From positions 1 to 32,616 of the forward strand of contig JAOPYG010000271.1 in NCBI GenBank assembly GCA_025964685.1: a stretch of DNA of 32,616 nucleotides, read 5' to 3'. Below are positions 9,281-17,634 of this stretch, one piece after another. Position 1 is the stretch's first letter. Every line of letters begins with the position of its first letter. Source of the DNA: Actinoallomurus sp. Its GTDB lineage: Bacteria; Actinomycetota; Actinomycetes; Streptosporangiales; Streptosporangiaceae. Made by a program: the position numbers and the translations under genes. The notes below the pieces were generated by a model, which was not told the DNA's origin, did not search any database, and saw only the letters and a list, made by a program, of their open reading frames with translations.

Positions 9281-10098
9281 TCGAACTCCTGTCGTACGAC
9301 TTCCTGCGCCGCGCGCTGATCGCGGCCGTGCTCGTCGGTGTCGCCGCCCCGGCGGTCGGCACGTTCATCGTGCAGCGTCGCCTGGCGCTGCTCGGCGACG
9401 GCATCGGCCACATCGCCCTGACCGGTGTCGGCCTCGGCCTGCTGACCAGAACCTCCCCCACGATCCTCGCGCTGATCGTGTCCGCGCTCGGCGCGGTCGC
9501 GATCGAACTCCTGCGGGTCCGCACCCGTACCGGCGGCGACGTGGCGCTGGCGCTGCTCTTCTACGGCGGCCTGGCCGGCGGCGTGCTGTTCGCCAACCTG
9601 TCCGGCGGCAGCGCGAGCCTGAACAGCTACCTGTTCGGCTCGATCGCCAGCGTCAGCACCAGCGACCTGTACGTCGTCGCGGGACTCGCCGTCGCCGTGC
9701 TGGTCATCCTCGCGGTGTTCGGCCGGGAGCTGTTCGTGCTCTGCCAGGACGAAGAGGTGGCGCGGGCGAGCGGCCTGCCGGTGCGGTTCCTGTCGCTGCT
9801 CATCGCGGTCACCGCCGCGCTGACCGTCGTCGTCGCGATGCGCGCGGTCGGCCTGCTCCTGGTCAGCGCCCTCATGGTGGTGCCCGTCGCCGCCGCCCAG
9901 CAGCTCACCCGCGGATTCCGCGCGACCATCGGGGTGGCCGTGGTGGTCGGAATCATCGCCGCCGTCGGCGGCCTGTGGGTCTCGGTGGACGCCGACATCG
10001 CCCCCGGCCCGACGATCGTGTTGCTCGCGATGGCCGTCTTCCTGGGAGCCGTCGGGACTGGAAGACTGCTCCGCATGCGCCGTACGGAGACGTCTTGA
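9277..10098 (+). CDS. znuB: Zinc ABC transporter permease
   Basis: The membrane channel of the importer, 273 residues, with seven to nine hydrophobic segments throughout and a short polar C-terminus. Family landmarks are AAVLVGVAAPAVGTFIVQRR near residues 14-33, LALLGDGIGHIALTGVGLG (the conserved D..H.ALPG-like block of cluster 9 permeases) and LLLVSALMVVPVAAAQQL. It starts with ATG 9277 overlapping znuC and ends at 10098, overlapping the zur start by 4 bases (TTGA). Confidence 0.92.
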
Positions 10099-10463
10099 CG
10101 GGCCGACGCGAGGATGTGCGCCGCGCCCTGTCCACCGCCGAAGCCTTCCGCAGCGCCCAGGACATCTACGCGGACCTGCGCGCCTCAGGATCCAAGATCG
10201 GGTTGACCACGGTGTACCGGGCCCTCCAGGGGCTCAGCGACGCCGGCGAGATCGACGTGCTCCGCACCGACGACGGCGAGGCCGTCTACCGCGCCTGCCG
10301 CACCGGAGAACACCACCACCACCTGGTCTGCCGCGTCTGCGGCCGCACGGTGGAGATCGAGGGCCCGGCGGTGGAGAGCTGGGCCGAGGCGATCGGCGCC
10401 GAACACGGCTTTCGCGACGTCACCCACACCGTCGAGGTCTTCGGCACCTGCTCGAACCACTGA
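10095..10463 (+). CDS. zur: Zinc uptake regulator (Fur family)
   Basis: A 122-residue Fur-family repressor. The winged-helix domain includes FRSAQDIYADLRASG and LTTVYRALQGLSDAGEIDVL. The dimerisation/metal domain includes GEAVYRAC, GEHHHHLVCRVCGRTVEIEGPAVE and EHGFRDVTHTVEVFGTC. These strongly match actinobacterial Zur. Start: TTG 10095 overlaps the znuB stop; GTG 10116 is an alternative that would trim seven residues. The N-terminus is shorter than in many Zur proteins. The structural zinc site is unusual: the first pair is CRVC, but the C-terminal pair reads C-S-N-H at the very end instead of C-x2-C. It presumably senses zinc and represses its own operon at the Zur box at 7606-7620. Confidence 0.92.
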   Translation: MTGRREDVRRALSTAEAFRSAQDIYADLRASGSKIGLTTVYRALQGLSDAGEIDVLRTDDGEAVYRACRTGEHHHHLVCRVCGRTVEIEGPAVESWAEAIGAEHGFRDVTHTVEVFGTCSNH

Positions 10464-10508
10464 GCGGCACGGCTGGCGACCTGGCCGGATGTCTGGTGGG
10501 ATCGAACC

Positions 10509-10877
10509 ATGAGTACACGAGGACATGACATCGAGGTCATCGCCGGTTCGGACCAGGTCGTCGTACGGGTGAAGGACACCGTCGTCGCCAACTCCTCCCG
10601 GCCGCTGGTGCTCACCGAGACCGGTTCGCCGCCGCGGTACTACCTGCCGCCGGAGGACGTGGACATGGACCTGCTCCAGACGTCGGAGACGACGTCGCAC
10701 TGCCCGTTCAAGGGCGATGCGGTCTACTGGTCGGTGAACACCGACGACGGCCTGACCGAGGACGCGGTCTGGTCCTACCAGGAACCGTTCCCGAGGGTCG
10801 AGCCGATCGCGGGACGCCTCGCCTTCTGGAGCGAGAAGTCGGGCGTCACCCTGGAGGTGAACGGCCAGATCCTCTAG
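10509..10877 (+). CDS. DUF427 domain protein
   Basis: A 122-residue soluble protein matching the DUF427 family: VIAGSDQVVVRVKDTVVANSS, then RYYLPPEDVDMDLLQTSETT, SHCPFKGDAVYWSV and AVWSYQEPFP. These blocks (YYxPxxDV, T.T.CP.KG.A.Y, W.Y..P) define the family, whose biochemical role is not settled. ATG start at 10509. It begins 45 bp after zur on the same strand, so read-through from znu is possible, but no Zur site is seen in the gap and a functional link is not evident. Confidence 0.85.
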   Translation: MSTRGHDIEVIAGSDQVVVRVKDTVVANSSRPLVLTETGSPPRYYLPPEDVDMDLLQTSETTSHCPFKGDAVYWSVNTDDGLTEDAVWSYQEPFPRVEPIAGRLAFWSEKSGVTLEVNGQIL

Positions 10878-10919
10878 GCGCCCGCTTCACCCAGACCCAT
10901 CCCCGTAGGGTGCGCTGCC

Positions 10920-11504
10920 ATGGCGAAGCGTGAGAGTCACCCGGCACTGGTGACCGTGTCTGAGTGGCGGGAGTTCCTGCGCGGCTACAGCGACGACTAC
11001 CTGCGGGTGGCCACCGAGCAGCAGTTGGGGCGCTTGGACGACGTCCAGCGCGAGAATCGGTGGCTGGGTCATGAGCCGGCCGACGAGGAAGCGATCCGTG
11101 CGGCTGAGAAGCGCATCGGCGTACGACTGCCGCCGAGTTACCGCAACTTCCTGCTCGCCAGCAACGGCTGGCGCCACATCGCCCCACTGCTGTACGAGCT
11201 GCTCAAGGTAGACGAGATCGGCTGGCTTCCGGAAGCGGATCCCGACCTCTGGTTCATGTGGGACCACGACGACGACCTCGCGGAACAGCTCAAGCGGTGC
11301 GTGCTGCTGTCCGGGCCTGCCGACGGCGACTACTGGCTGCTCGACGGCGGCGACATCGGGCCGGACGGGGAGTGGAGCGCGTGCTGGTGGTTGGCCAGCA
11401 GCGGGCTCGATCCTGAGCCGTGTCCCAGCTTCGGCGCACTGGTGGTCAGTGGGAGGGAGCTGTTCGAGTACGGCCACCCGATCCGCCCGGACGGGCGTGC
11501 CTGA
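10920..11504 (+). CDS. SMI1/KNR4 (SUKH-1) family protein
   Basis: A 194-residue soluble acidic protein. The SUKH core is recognisable from about residue 50: EPADEEAIRAAEKRIGVRLPPSYRNFL (given in parts: the E..IG..LP..Y..FL signature), then ASNGWR, and later WFMWDHDDD and LFEYGHPI. SUKH proteins are widespread immunity proteins against polymorphic toxins and contact-dependent nucleases, and some have other regulatory roles. No toxin gene with matching organisation lies next to it, so it looks like an orphan. ATG start at 10920, 43 bp after the DUF427 gene. Convergent with the LuxR gene 32 bp downstream. Confidence 0.85.
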   Translation: MAKRESHPALVTVSEWREFLRGYSDDYLRVATEQQLGRLDDVQRENRWLGHEPADEEAIRAAEKRIGVRLPPSYRNFLLASNGWRHIAPLLYELLKVDEIGWLPEADPDLWFMWDHDDDLAEQLKRCVLLSGPADGDYWLLDGGDIGPDGEWSACWWLASSGLDPEPCPSFGALVVSGRELFEYGHPIRPDGRA

Positions 11505-11535
11505 CGAACTCCTCGCCGAAGTCAGACCGAACCGC

Positions 11536-13233
11536 TCACTCCTCGTCGGCGGCGAGGATCTCGCCGAGGCGGCGCTTCGGTACGCCGCCGAACTTCGACC
11601 GGATGCGCAGCAGGTGATTGCGTACGGTGCCCTCGGTCAGCGACAGCCGTTCGGCGATTTCCCGGGCCGTCAGGCCCTTCTGGGCCAGCAGCGTCACCTC
11701 GTGTTCGCGCGGGGTCAGGCCCGCGTGGACCACGTTCCGCTGGCTCGCGGGGATTCTCGGGATTCCGCGGCCGCGGCGCAGGCGTCCCTCCCGGAGTACG
11801 GCGGCGAGTGAGCGGTCCGCGCCGGCCGTACGGAAGAGTTCCATGGCCCGCAGCCGCAGCCGGTTCCCCTCCCCCACGTCGGCGGACAGGCGCGCCGCGG
11901 CGTGGAAAGCCCGGCCCGCGCTCAGCGGCTCCGGCAGCGTGAGGTACTCCTCCCCGGCCCGGGCCAGGGCGTTCGTGTCCCCCGACAGCAGGCCCTCGGC
12001 GTGGCGGCGCGCGGTGCGCGCGCGGCGGCCGGCCGGCCACAGCTCCCCGAGGTCGGACATGACCATCCGTGCCTCGGCGGGCCGGATCTCGGCGAGGACG
12101 ACGACGAGGTCCTCCCAGCCGAACCGGCGCCCCCGCCGCCGTGCCGTGTCGAGTGCGGCGATGAGGCCCCGGTGCGGCCGTGGCTCCCGGCGTACGGCGC
12201 GGAAGCGGGCCTGTTCGGTGACCGCCAATGCGCCGAGCTGCTCGCTGGCCTCGACGACCTGGCGTACCGCGCGGTCGAGCGGTCCGCTGTCCAGCCGGGC
12301 CTCCCGCTCGTACCCGCACGCCGCCGCGACCACCGTGGCGATCGCGCCGGCCTCGCCCGTGTCATCGGCGGCCCGGGCGGCGGTCTCGGCCGCGAAGGTC
12401 AGCTCGCCGCGCCGGAGCGCGATGACCGCCTCGACGGCCGCGAACGTCCGTTCCCAGCGGAGTCCGCGCGCGAGTGCGGCGCCCTCGTTCACGACCCGGG
12501 TGGCGACGTCGTACTCGCCGAGGCCGGTAGCGGTCAGGGCCCAGTTCAGGTAGTTGAGCGAGACCACGGGAGCGGTACGCGCGTCGATCTGCGAGGGCAT
12601 CAGCTCGACCGCGCGGCGCCAGCGGTCGAGGGCCGACGGCCGGCCGAGGTAGGTCTCGCAGGCGGCGAGGTTGCCGGCGCACAGGGCGATCGCGTACGAG
12701 TCGCCGGACGCGACCGCGAGGCCCAGCCCGTCGGTGCCGAGCCGGAGACGGTAGTCGAGTGAGATCTCCGAGTCGTCGTTGAACGGGAAGGCCAGGCCGC
12801 CCAGGGCGAGAGCCTTGCCCAGCTGGTCGTCGGCGACCGAGAACTCCGTGAGCGCGGCGGTGTAGGACCTGCGCCGCTCGGCCCCCTTGCTGACGCGGCC
12901 GCGCGCCAGCAGGACGCGTCCGCGTGCCGCGGCGTCCCGCAGGGAAACGAGCGAGCGGTCGCAGATCTCCACGGCGACGGTGTGCGAGCCGCCTAGGCGC
13001 TCCAGCACCATCGCGTGCTCGGCGACGGCGACGTGCTGGTCGGGCGCGTCTCCGGTCAGGCCGCCGGCGACCTCGCTGAGGCGTTGCAGGGCCAGGTCGG
13101 GGTCGCCTCTCAGGCCTAGCTCCTCCACCCGGTGCAGGGCGGTCTTCAGCCGGGTGGGGAGTCCTTCGTCGGCGACCGGAGCAGGGACATCGCGATCTGG
13201 CGGAATGCCGCGCATACCCGGCACTTTACCCAT
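11536..13233 (-). CDS. LuxR-family regulator with TPR-like helical body
   Basis: About 565 residues. The C-terminal 60 residues are a LuxR/NarL helix-turn-helix: LTPREHEVTLLAQKGLTARE, IAERLSLTEGTVRNHLLRI. The preceding 500 residues are a run of alpha-helical Ala/Leu-rich repeats that resemble the TPR region of LAL/MalT-type regulators (ERTFAAVEAVIALRRGELTF, for example). No Walker A or STAND ATPase domain is visible, so it is a headless relative of that class. The open frame extends upstream to 14346, but that part lies antisense to the protease gene. ATG 13233 is taken as start, with ATG 13215 possible; a TAAACT -10-like hexamer (minus, 13256-13251) sits just upstream. Divergent from the secreted M4 protease, which it may regulate (inference). 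Confidence 0.85.
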   Translation of the reverse strand: MGKVPGMRGIPPDRDVPAPVADEGLPTRLKTALHRVEELGLRGDPDLALQRLSEVAGGLTGDAPDQHVAVAEHAMVLERLGGSHTVAVEICDRSLVSLRDAAARGRVLLARGRVSKGAERRRSYTAALTEFSVADDQLGKALALGGLAFPFNDDSEISLDYRLRLGTDGLGLAVASGDSYAIALCAGNLAACETYLGRPSALDRWRRAVELMPSQIDARTAPVVSLNYLNWALTATGLGEYDVATRVVNEGAALARGLRWERTFAAVEAVIALRRGELTFAAETAARAADDTGEAGAIATVVAAACGYEREARLDSGPLDRAVRQVVEASEQLGALAVTEQARFRAVRREPRPHRGLIAALDTARRRGRRFGWEDLVVVLAEIRPAEARMVMSDLGELWPAGRRARTARRHAEGLLSGDTNALARAGEEYLTLPEPLSAGRAFHAAARLSADVGEGNRLRLRAMELFRTAGADRSLAAVLREGRLRRGRGIPRIPASQRNVVHAGLTPREHEVTLLAQKGLTAREIAERLSLTEGTVRNHLLRIRSKFGGVPKRRLGEILAADEE

Positions 13234-13377
13234 GTCCTGACTTTTTGTGCAGTTTATGTATGCGACGTGGCCTCCTCCGGCGTTCTTGAATGGCCTTCGG
13301 CTGCGGATGACGGCTTGACAGGAAGCCGCTCGGGGAGTCATCGCAGCCTCCGCGATCCATTCCAGGAAAGGATCGAC

Positions 13378-15015
13378 ATGAGGAGACGTGTAGGGGCCGT
13401 GGCGGCCGTCCTGCTGACCTCCGCGCTGACCGCGACGGTCCAGCAGGCGTCCGCCACCACCCCCACCCCGCCGGCGTCCCCGCAAGCCCGGTCCGCAGTC
13501 GCGAACCGGGCCCTCTCCGCGGCCGCGTCGCACACCGACGCGGTCCACGGTGGCGCCGGACAGGCGTTCACCGCGGCCGACGTCCAGGCCGACCCCAGCG
13601 GGATCACTCACACCAGGATGATCCGCACCTACCAGAACCTGCCGGTGCTCGGTGGCGACTTCGTCGTCCACCAGGACGCCGCCGGAAACTGGCTCGGCGT
13701 CGACCAGACGCTCAGCCAGACCCCCTCGGTGAGCACCACGCCCGACGTGACCGCCGCGGCGGCGGCCAAGTCCGCCGCCAAGGCGACGCACGAGACCGCC
13801 CAGGGCACGCCCACTCTCGTGGTCGAGGCGCGCAAGGGCGCGCCGCGGCTCGCGTGGCAGGTCCTGACCACGGGCAAGCAGGCCGACGGCACGCCCAGCC
13901 GCGAGTCGGTGACGGTCGACGCCACCAACGCCAAGGTACTGCTCGCCTCCGAGCAGGTCTGGACGCTGCTGCCGTCCAGCGGCACGCGCGCTCCGAGCGG
14001 CGCGCGTCCGGCCACGGATGGAGCCGCCCCGCAGGTCGCCGGTGACGGGCGATCGCTCTACAGCGGCACGGTGCCGCTGCAGACGACCCAGTCGGGCAGC
14101 ACGTACCAGCTGAAGGACCCGACCCGCGGCAACACCTACACCGACAACCTGAACGGCGGCACCGGCACCAACGGGTCGCCGATGACCGACAGCGACAACC
14201 ACTGGGGCAACGGCACGACCAGCGACCCGGCGAGCGCCGCCGTCGACGCCCAGTACGGCACCAACCAGACCTGGGACTACTACAAGAGCGTGCACGGGCG
14301 TACCGGCATCGGCAACGACGGCAAGGGTTCGCACAACAACGTGCACTACTCACGGAGCTACAACAACGCCTTCTGGGACGACAGCTGCTTCTGCATGACG
14401 TACGGCGACGGTGACGGGCGCACGTTCAGCCCGCTCGTCTCGCTCGACGTCGCCGGGCACGAGATGTCCCACGGCGTGACGTCACGCACCGCCAACCTGA
14501 CCTACTCGGGTGAGTCCGGCGGCCTCAACGAGGCGACCTCGGACATCTTCGGCACCAGCGTGGAGTTCAACGCGAACAACCCGAACGACGTCGGTGACTA
14601 CCTGATCGGCGAGGAGATCGCGGTCGGGGGTGGCGCGCTGCGCTACATGGACAAGCCCAGCAAGGACGGCGCCTCGCTGGACTGCTGGTCGAGCCGGGCC
14701 GCCAGCGTCGACGTGCACTACTCCTCGGGCATCGCCAACCACTTCTTCTACCTGCTGTCCGAGGGCAGCGGCGCGAAGACGATCAACGGTGTGTCCTACA
14801 ACAGCCCGACCTGCAACAGCTCGACCGTCAAGGGCATCGGACGCGCCGCCGCCGAGAAGATCTGGTACCAGGCGCTGACCGCGCACTTCACCTCCAGCAC
14901 CAAGTACAAGAACGCCCGTACGCAGTCGCTGGCCGCCGCCGCCGACCTGTACGGCTCCACCAGCACCCAGTACCAGGCCGTCGCCGCGGCCTGGAGCGCG
15001 GTGAGCGTCACCTGA
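13378..15015 (+). CDS. Secreted thermolysin-like M4 zinc metalloprotease
   Basis: A 545-residue preproenzyme. The Sec signal MRRRVGAVAAVLLTSALTAT with ASA cleavage is near residue 26. The propeptide has FTP and PepSY features (residues about 60-200, e.g. RTYQNLPVLGGDFVVHQD and GVDQTLS). The catalytic M4 domain runs from about 225 to the end. Zinc ligands are in HEMSHG (His361, His365; catalytic Glu362) and GLNEATSD (Glu385); His447 in VDVHYSSGIANHFF is the transition-state His. The motif is HEMSH rather than the usual HELTH, a conservative change. The ATG at 13378 has an AGGAAAGGA ribosome site. Its own promoter may use TTGACA at 13315-13320. Followed by a perfect terminator hairpin, so monocistronic. 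Confidence 0.94.
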   Translation: MRRRVGAVAAVLLTSALTATVQQASATTPTPPASPQARSAVANRALSAAASHTDAVHGGAGQAFTAADVQADPSGITHTRMIRTYQNLPVLGGDFVVHQDAAGNWLGVDQTLSQTPSVSTTPDVTAAAAAKSAAKATHETAQGTPTLVVEARKGAPRLAWQVLTTGKQADGTPSRESVTVDATNAKVLLASEQVWTLLPSSGTRAPSGARPATDGAAPQVAGDGRSLYSGTVPLQTTQSGSTYQLKDPTRGNTYTDNLNGGTGTNGSPMTDSDNHWGNGTTSDPASAAVDAQYGTNQTWDYYKSVHGRTGIGNDGKGSHNNVHYSRSYNNAFWDDSCFCMTYGDGDGRTFSPLVSLDVAGHEMSHGVTSRTANLTYSGESGGLNEATSDIFGTSVEFNANNPNDVGDYLIGEEIAVGGGALRYMDKPSKDGASLDCWSSRAASVDVHYSSGIANHFFYLLSEGSGAKTINGVSYNSPTCNSSTVKGIGRAAAEKIWYQALTAHFTSSTKYKNARTQSLAAAADLYGSTSTQYQAVAAAWSAVSVT

Positions 15016-15064
15016 GAGACTCCGGCGGGTCGCCCCTCCCCCTGGCGGCCCGCCGGCCCTTCGC

Positions 15065-15103
15065 ACCGGCGGCCGCCGAGGTCTTGCCTCGGCGGCCGCC
15101 GGT
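15065..15103 (+). terminator. Rho-independent-type hairpin after the M4 protease gene
   Basis: The arms at 15065-15081 and 15087-15103 are perfect 17-bp complements (ACCGGCGGCCGCCGAGG pairs with CCTCGGCGGCCGCCGGT) with loop TCTTG. It lies 50 bp past the protease stop. No T-run follows, as in many actinobacterial terminators. Confidence 0.85.
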
Positions 15104-15190
15104 CACCATCCGCATCCGCGAACCGCGGTCCGGTTCGCCCCCTCAGGGCGATGTGAGCGCGTGTCACGGGCAAATAGATAGCGTGCGTGA

Positions 15191-15685
15191 GTGTCCTCGC
15201 TGAACCTGCGTCGCTCAGTCCGCGCAATCCTCCTCGACGAGAACAACCACATCCTGCTGTGTCGCCTCGCCATTCCAGAGCCGATCGGCACGGTCGTCTG
15301 GGCGGCCCCGGGCGGAGGCGTCGAAAGCGGGGAGACACCGCTTGCCGCGCTACGCCGCGAGCTGCGCGAGGAGGTCGGACTGGCGGTCGACACGGACCCG
15401 CCACACGTATGGCACCAGCAGGTCGTCGCATCCGGGCACGCGGCAGACCACGACGGCGTGGTCAACGACTATTTCCTCATCCGCACCGCGTCGTTCCATC
15501 CCCGCGGCGCAATGTCCGATGACGAGCTCGCGGCCGAAGACATCGACGGCTTCCGCTGGTGGCGCCTGCGAGAGATCGCCGCCTACCGCGGTAGCGATCT
15601 GTTCTCACCCCGCGACCTCGCCACGCCGCTGGCGGCGCTGATCGCCGACGGGGTTCCCACTACGCCGGTGCCGCTTGGCCTATGA
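15191..15685 (+). CDS. NUDIX hydrolase
   Basis: A 164-residue hydrolase of nucleoside diphosphates linked to another moiety. The complete Nudix box G-x5-E-x7-REUxEExGU spans residues 42-64 (GGVESGE ... RELREEVGL). The N-terminal strand RRSVRAILLDENNHILLCR and the later strand GVVNDYFLIRTASF fit the fold. The substrate is not predictable. GTG at 15191 is used as start; a TAGATA element at 15175-15180 lies 10 bases upstream, so a very short leader or leaderless mRNA is likely. Convergent with uppS. Confidence 0.9.
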   Translation: MSSLNLRRSVRAILLDENNHILLCRLAIPEPIGTVVWAAPGGGVESGETPLAALRRELREEVGLAVDTDPPHVWHQQVVASGHAADHDGVVNDYFLIRTASFHPRGAMSDDELAAEDIDGFRWWRLREIAAYRGSDLFSPRDLATPLAALIADGVPTTPVPLGL

Positions 15686-15717
15686 GCCGGTCCGCCGATC
15701 GCACTCGGCCGAGGACC

Positions 15718-16506
15718 CTAACCCGCCGCGCTGACCTCGTTGGGGAGGGCTCCACCGAACCTACGGTCGCGGCGGGCGAACTGCTCGCAGGCCTGCCAGA
15801 AGTGGCGGCGGTCGTAGTCGGGCCAGAGCACGTCCTGGTAGACGAACTCGGCGTACGCGGCCTGCCAGACCATGAAGTTGGAGCTGCGCTGCTCGCCGGA
15901 CGGCCGCAGGAACAGGTCGACCTCGGGGATCTCAGGCCGGTACAGATAGCGCGCGAAGACCTTCTCGTTGATCTTGTCGGGCCGGAGCTTTCCGGCCTGG
16001 ACGTCGCGGGCGATCGCCGCCGCGGCGTCCGCGATCTCGGCCCGTCCGCCATAGTTGACGCAGAACTGCAGCGTCAGCACGTTGTTCTGCTCGGTCATGC
16101 GCTCGGCGTCCTCGAGCTCCTTGATGACGCTGCGCCAGAGCTTCGGCCTGCGGCCCGCCCACCGCACCCGTACGCCCATCGAGTGCAACTGGTCGCGGCG
16201 GCGGCGGATCACGTCACGGTTGAACCCCATGAGGAAGCGGACCTCGTCCGGCGAACGCCGCCAGTTCTCCGTCGAGAACGCGTACGCCGACAGGTACGGC
16301 ACGCCGATCTCGATGGCCCCCATGATCACGTCGAAGAGGGCATGCTCCCCCATCTTGTGGCCCTCGGTACGCGGCAGGCCGCGATCCTTGGCCCACCGGC
16401 CGTTGCCGTCCATGACGACGGCGACATGCTGGGGGATGAACTGCTTGGGCAGCTCGGGCGGTCGCGCTCCGCTCTCGTGCGGATCCGGCGGCAGTACGGC
16501 CCTCAT
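15718..16506 (-). CDS. uppS: Isoprenyl transferase (di-trans,poly-cis-polyprenyl diphosphate synthase)
   Basis: A cis-prenyltransferase that extends allylic diphosphates with isopentenyl diphosphate to make the polyprenyl carrier for cell-wall synthesis; 262 residues. The active-site block [14 protein letters not shown] has the catalytic Asp at 33. Other family blocks are [26 protein letters not shown] and [15 protein letters not shown], then [19 protein letters not shown] at 16506. It begins 15 bp after the recO stop on the same strand, the usual actinobacterial recO-uppS pair. Chain length (C50 or C55) cannot be told from sequence. Confidence 0.95.
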   Translation of the reverse strand: MRAVLPPDPHESGARPPELPKQFIPQHVAVVMDGNGRWAKDRGLPRTEGHKMGEHALFDVIMGAIEIGVPYLSAYAFSTENWRRSPDEVRFLMGFNRDVIRRRRDQLHSMGVRVRWAGRRPKLWRSVIKELEDAERMTEQNNVLTLQFCVNYGGRAEIADAAAAIARDVQAGKLRPDKINEKVFARYLYRPEIPEVDLFLRPSGEQRSSNFMVWQAAYAEFVYQDVLWPDYDRRHFWQACEQFARRDRRFGGALPNEVSAAG

Positions 16507-16521
16507 ATCCGGGTTCTTCTC

Positions 16522-17454
16522 CTATTCGATGGCGACGTTCCGCGGCGCTTCACGTTCGGGCCCCCCGGTCGCGCTCGGCTTCTCACTCACTCCGCGGCCG
16601 ACCTCGTCCCTCGGCCGACCACTCCACTCGCTCGGCGCCTCCCGCTCGGGCTCCCTGGTCGCGCTCGGCTTCTCACTCACTCCGCGGCCGACCTCGTCCC
16701 TCGGCCGACCACTCCGCTCGTTCGGCGCCTCCCGCTCGACGTGCCGAAGCGAACGGATCCCGTGTTCCAGATGCCACTGCAGGTAGGCGGCGACGAGGCC
16801 GCTGCACTCTACCCGGTGACGAGGTTCGCTGGAGTCCGCGCGGGGCCAGTCACCGCGCAGCAGAGCAATCATCAGCCCGATCGTCGCCTCGGCCGGGCTG
16901 GCCGAGCCCGGCGGCCGGCATGAGCCGCACACCATGCCGCCCGCGGCGATCGCGAACGACCGGCCCGTACGCTCGCCGCAGCGCGCGCAATCCTCCAGCG
17001 CCGGCGCGTAGCCCGCGATCGCCAGCGAGCGCAGGAAGAAGGCGTCGAGCACCAGCCGGGGGTCGTGACCGCCCTCCACGAGCGTCCGCAGGCCGCCGAC
17101 GACCAGCAGGAACTGCCGCAGCGCCGGTTCCTTTTCGACCGGGGTGAGCTTTTCGGCCGTCTCCAGCATCGCGGTGCCGGCGGTGTAGCGCGGATAGTCG
17201 ACGGCGAGGCGCTCGCCGTACGGGCGCAGTGTCTCGGCCTGGGTGACGAGGTCGAGTGAGCGCCGCTCGTACAACTGCAGGTCCACGTGCGTGAACGGCT
17301 CCAGCCGCGCACCGAACCTCGACTTGGTCTTGCGCACGCCCTTGGCCGCGGCCCGCACCCGTCCGGTGCGGCGGGTCAGGATCGTCACGATGCGGTCGGC
17401 CTCGCCCAGTTTCTGGGTGCGGAGCACGACGCCCTCGTCACGATAGAGACTCAC
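16522..17454 (-). CDS. recO: DNA repair protein RecO with repeat-extended C-terminus
   Basis: Recombination mediator that loads RecA with RecF/RecR; 310 residues from GTG 17454. The N-terminal OB fold includes SLYRDEGVVLRTQKLGEADR, IVTILTRRTGRVRAAAKGVR and RLEPFTHVDLQLYERR. The helical domain carries zinc Cys pairs CARC and CGSC (about residues 183-210). The normal family end is around LQWHLEHGIRSLRHVE (residue 240). After it come about 70 extra residues made of a 30-residue unit repeated twice (E240-P269, E270-P299) plus a partial third copy, encoded by a 90-bp DNA tandem repeat. The tail is rich in Glu, Arg, Ser and Pro and is probably disordered. Overlapping open frames upstream of GTG 17454 are not conserved. 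Confidence 0.93.
   Translation of the reverse strand: MSLYRDEGVVLRTQKLGEADRIVTILTRRTGRVRAAAKGVRKTKSRFGARLEPFTHVDLQLYERRSLDLVTQAETLRPYGERLAVDYPRYTAGTAMLETAEKLTPVEKEPALRQFLLVVGGLRTLVEGGHDPRLVLDAFFLRSLAIAGYAPALEDCARCGERTGRSFAIAAGGMVCGSCRPPGSASPAEATIGLMIALLRGDWPRADSSEPRHRVECSGLVAAYLQWHLEHGIRSLRHVEREAPNERSGRPRDEVGRGVSEKPSATREPEREAPSEWSGRPRDEVGRGVSEKPSATGGPEREAPRNVAIE
16544..16738. repeat. 90-bp in-frame tandem repeat at the recO 3' end
   Basis: Two full units (16544-16633 and 16634-16723) and 15 bp of a third (16724-16738) occur. By eye the full units differ at about 7 of 90 positions. The 90-bp period is a multiple of three, so the recO frame is kept. The protein unit reads EREAP-x3-SGRPRDEVGRGV-SEKPSAT-x3. 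GC content and style fit the host; no flanking transposon features were seen. Confidence 0.9.
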
Positions 17455-17634
17455 CCGCTCATTGTCCCGCACGAATCGGCCCGGACGAACTGCATGGAAC
17501 CGGGACCGAGCCTGGGGCGAGTGGTGACGATGTTGCGTCGGTGACCGCTGGTGCGGGAGTGCTGACTTTCGGTGACCACAAGCGGCCGGGGTCGCACCGG
17601 GCGGGAAGCAGATTCGCCATGCAAATGTGAATCC

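Noticed and set aside
13234..14346. Extension of the LuxR reading frame upstream to a 936-residue product
   Set aside because: The extra part lies antisense to the M4 protease gene and has only shadow codon composition.
16544..16738. CRISPR-like array at the recO end
   Set aside because: The units are directly abutting, protein-coding 90-bp repeats without spacers; no cas genes are nearby.
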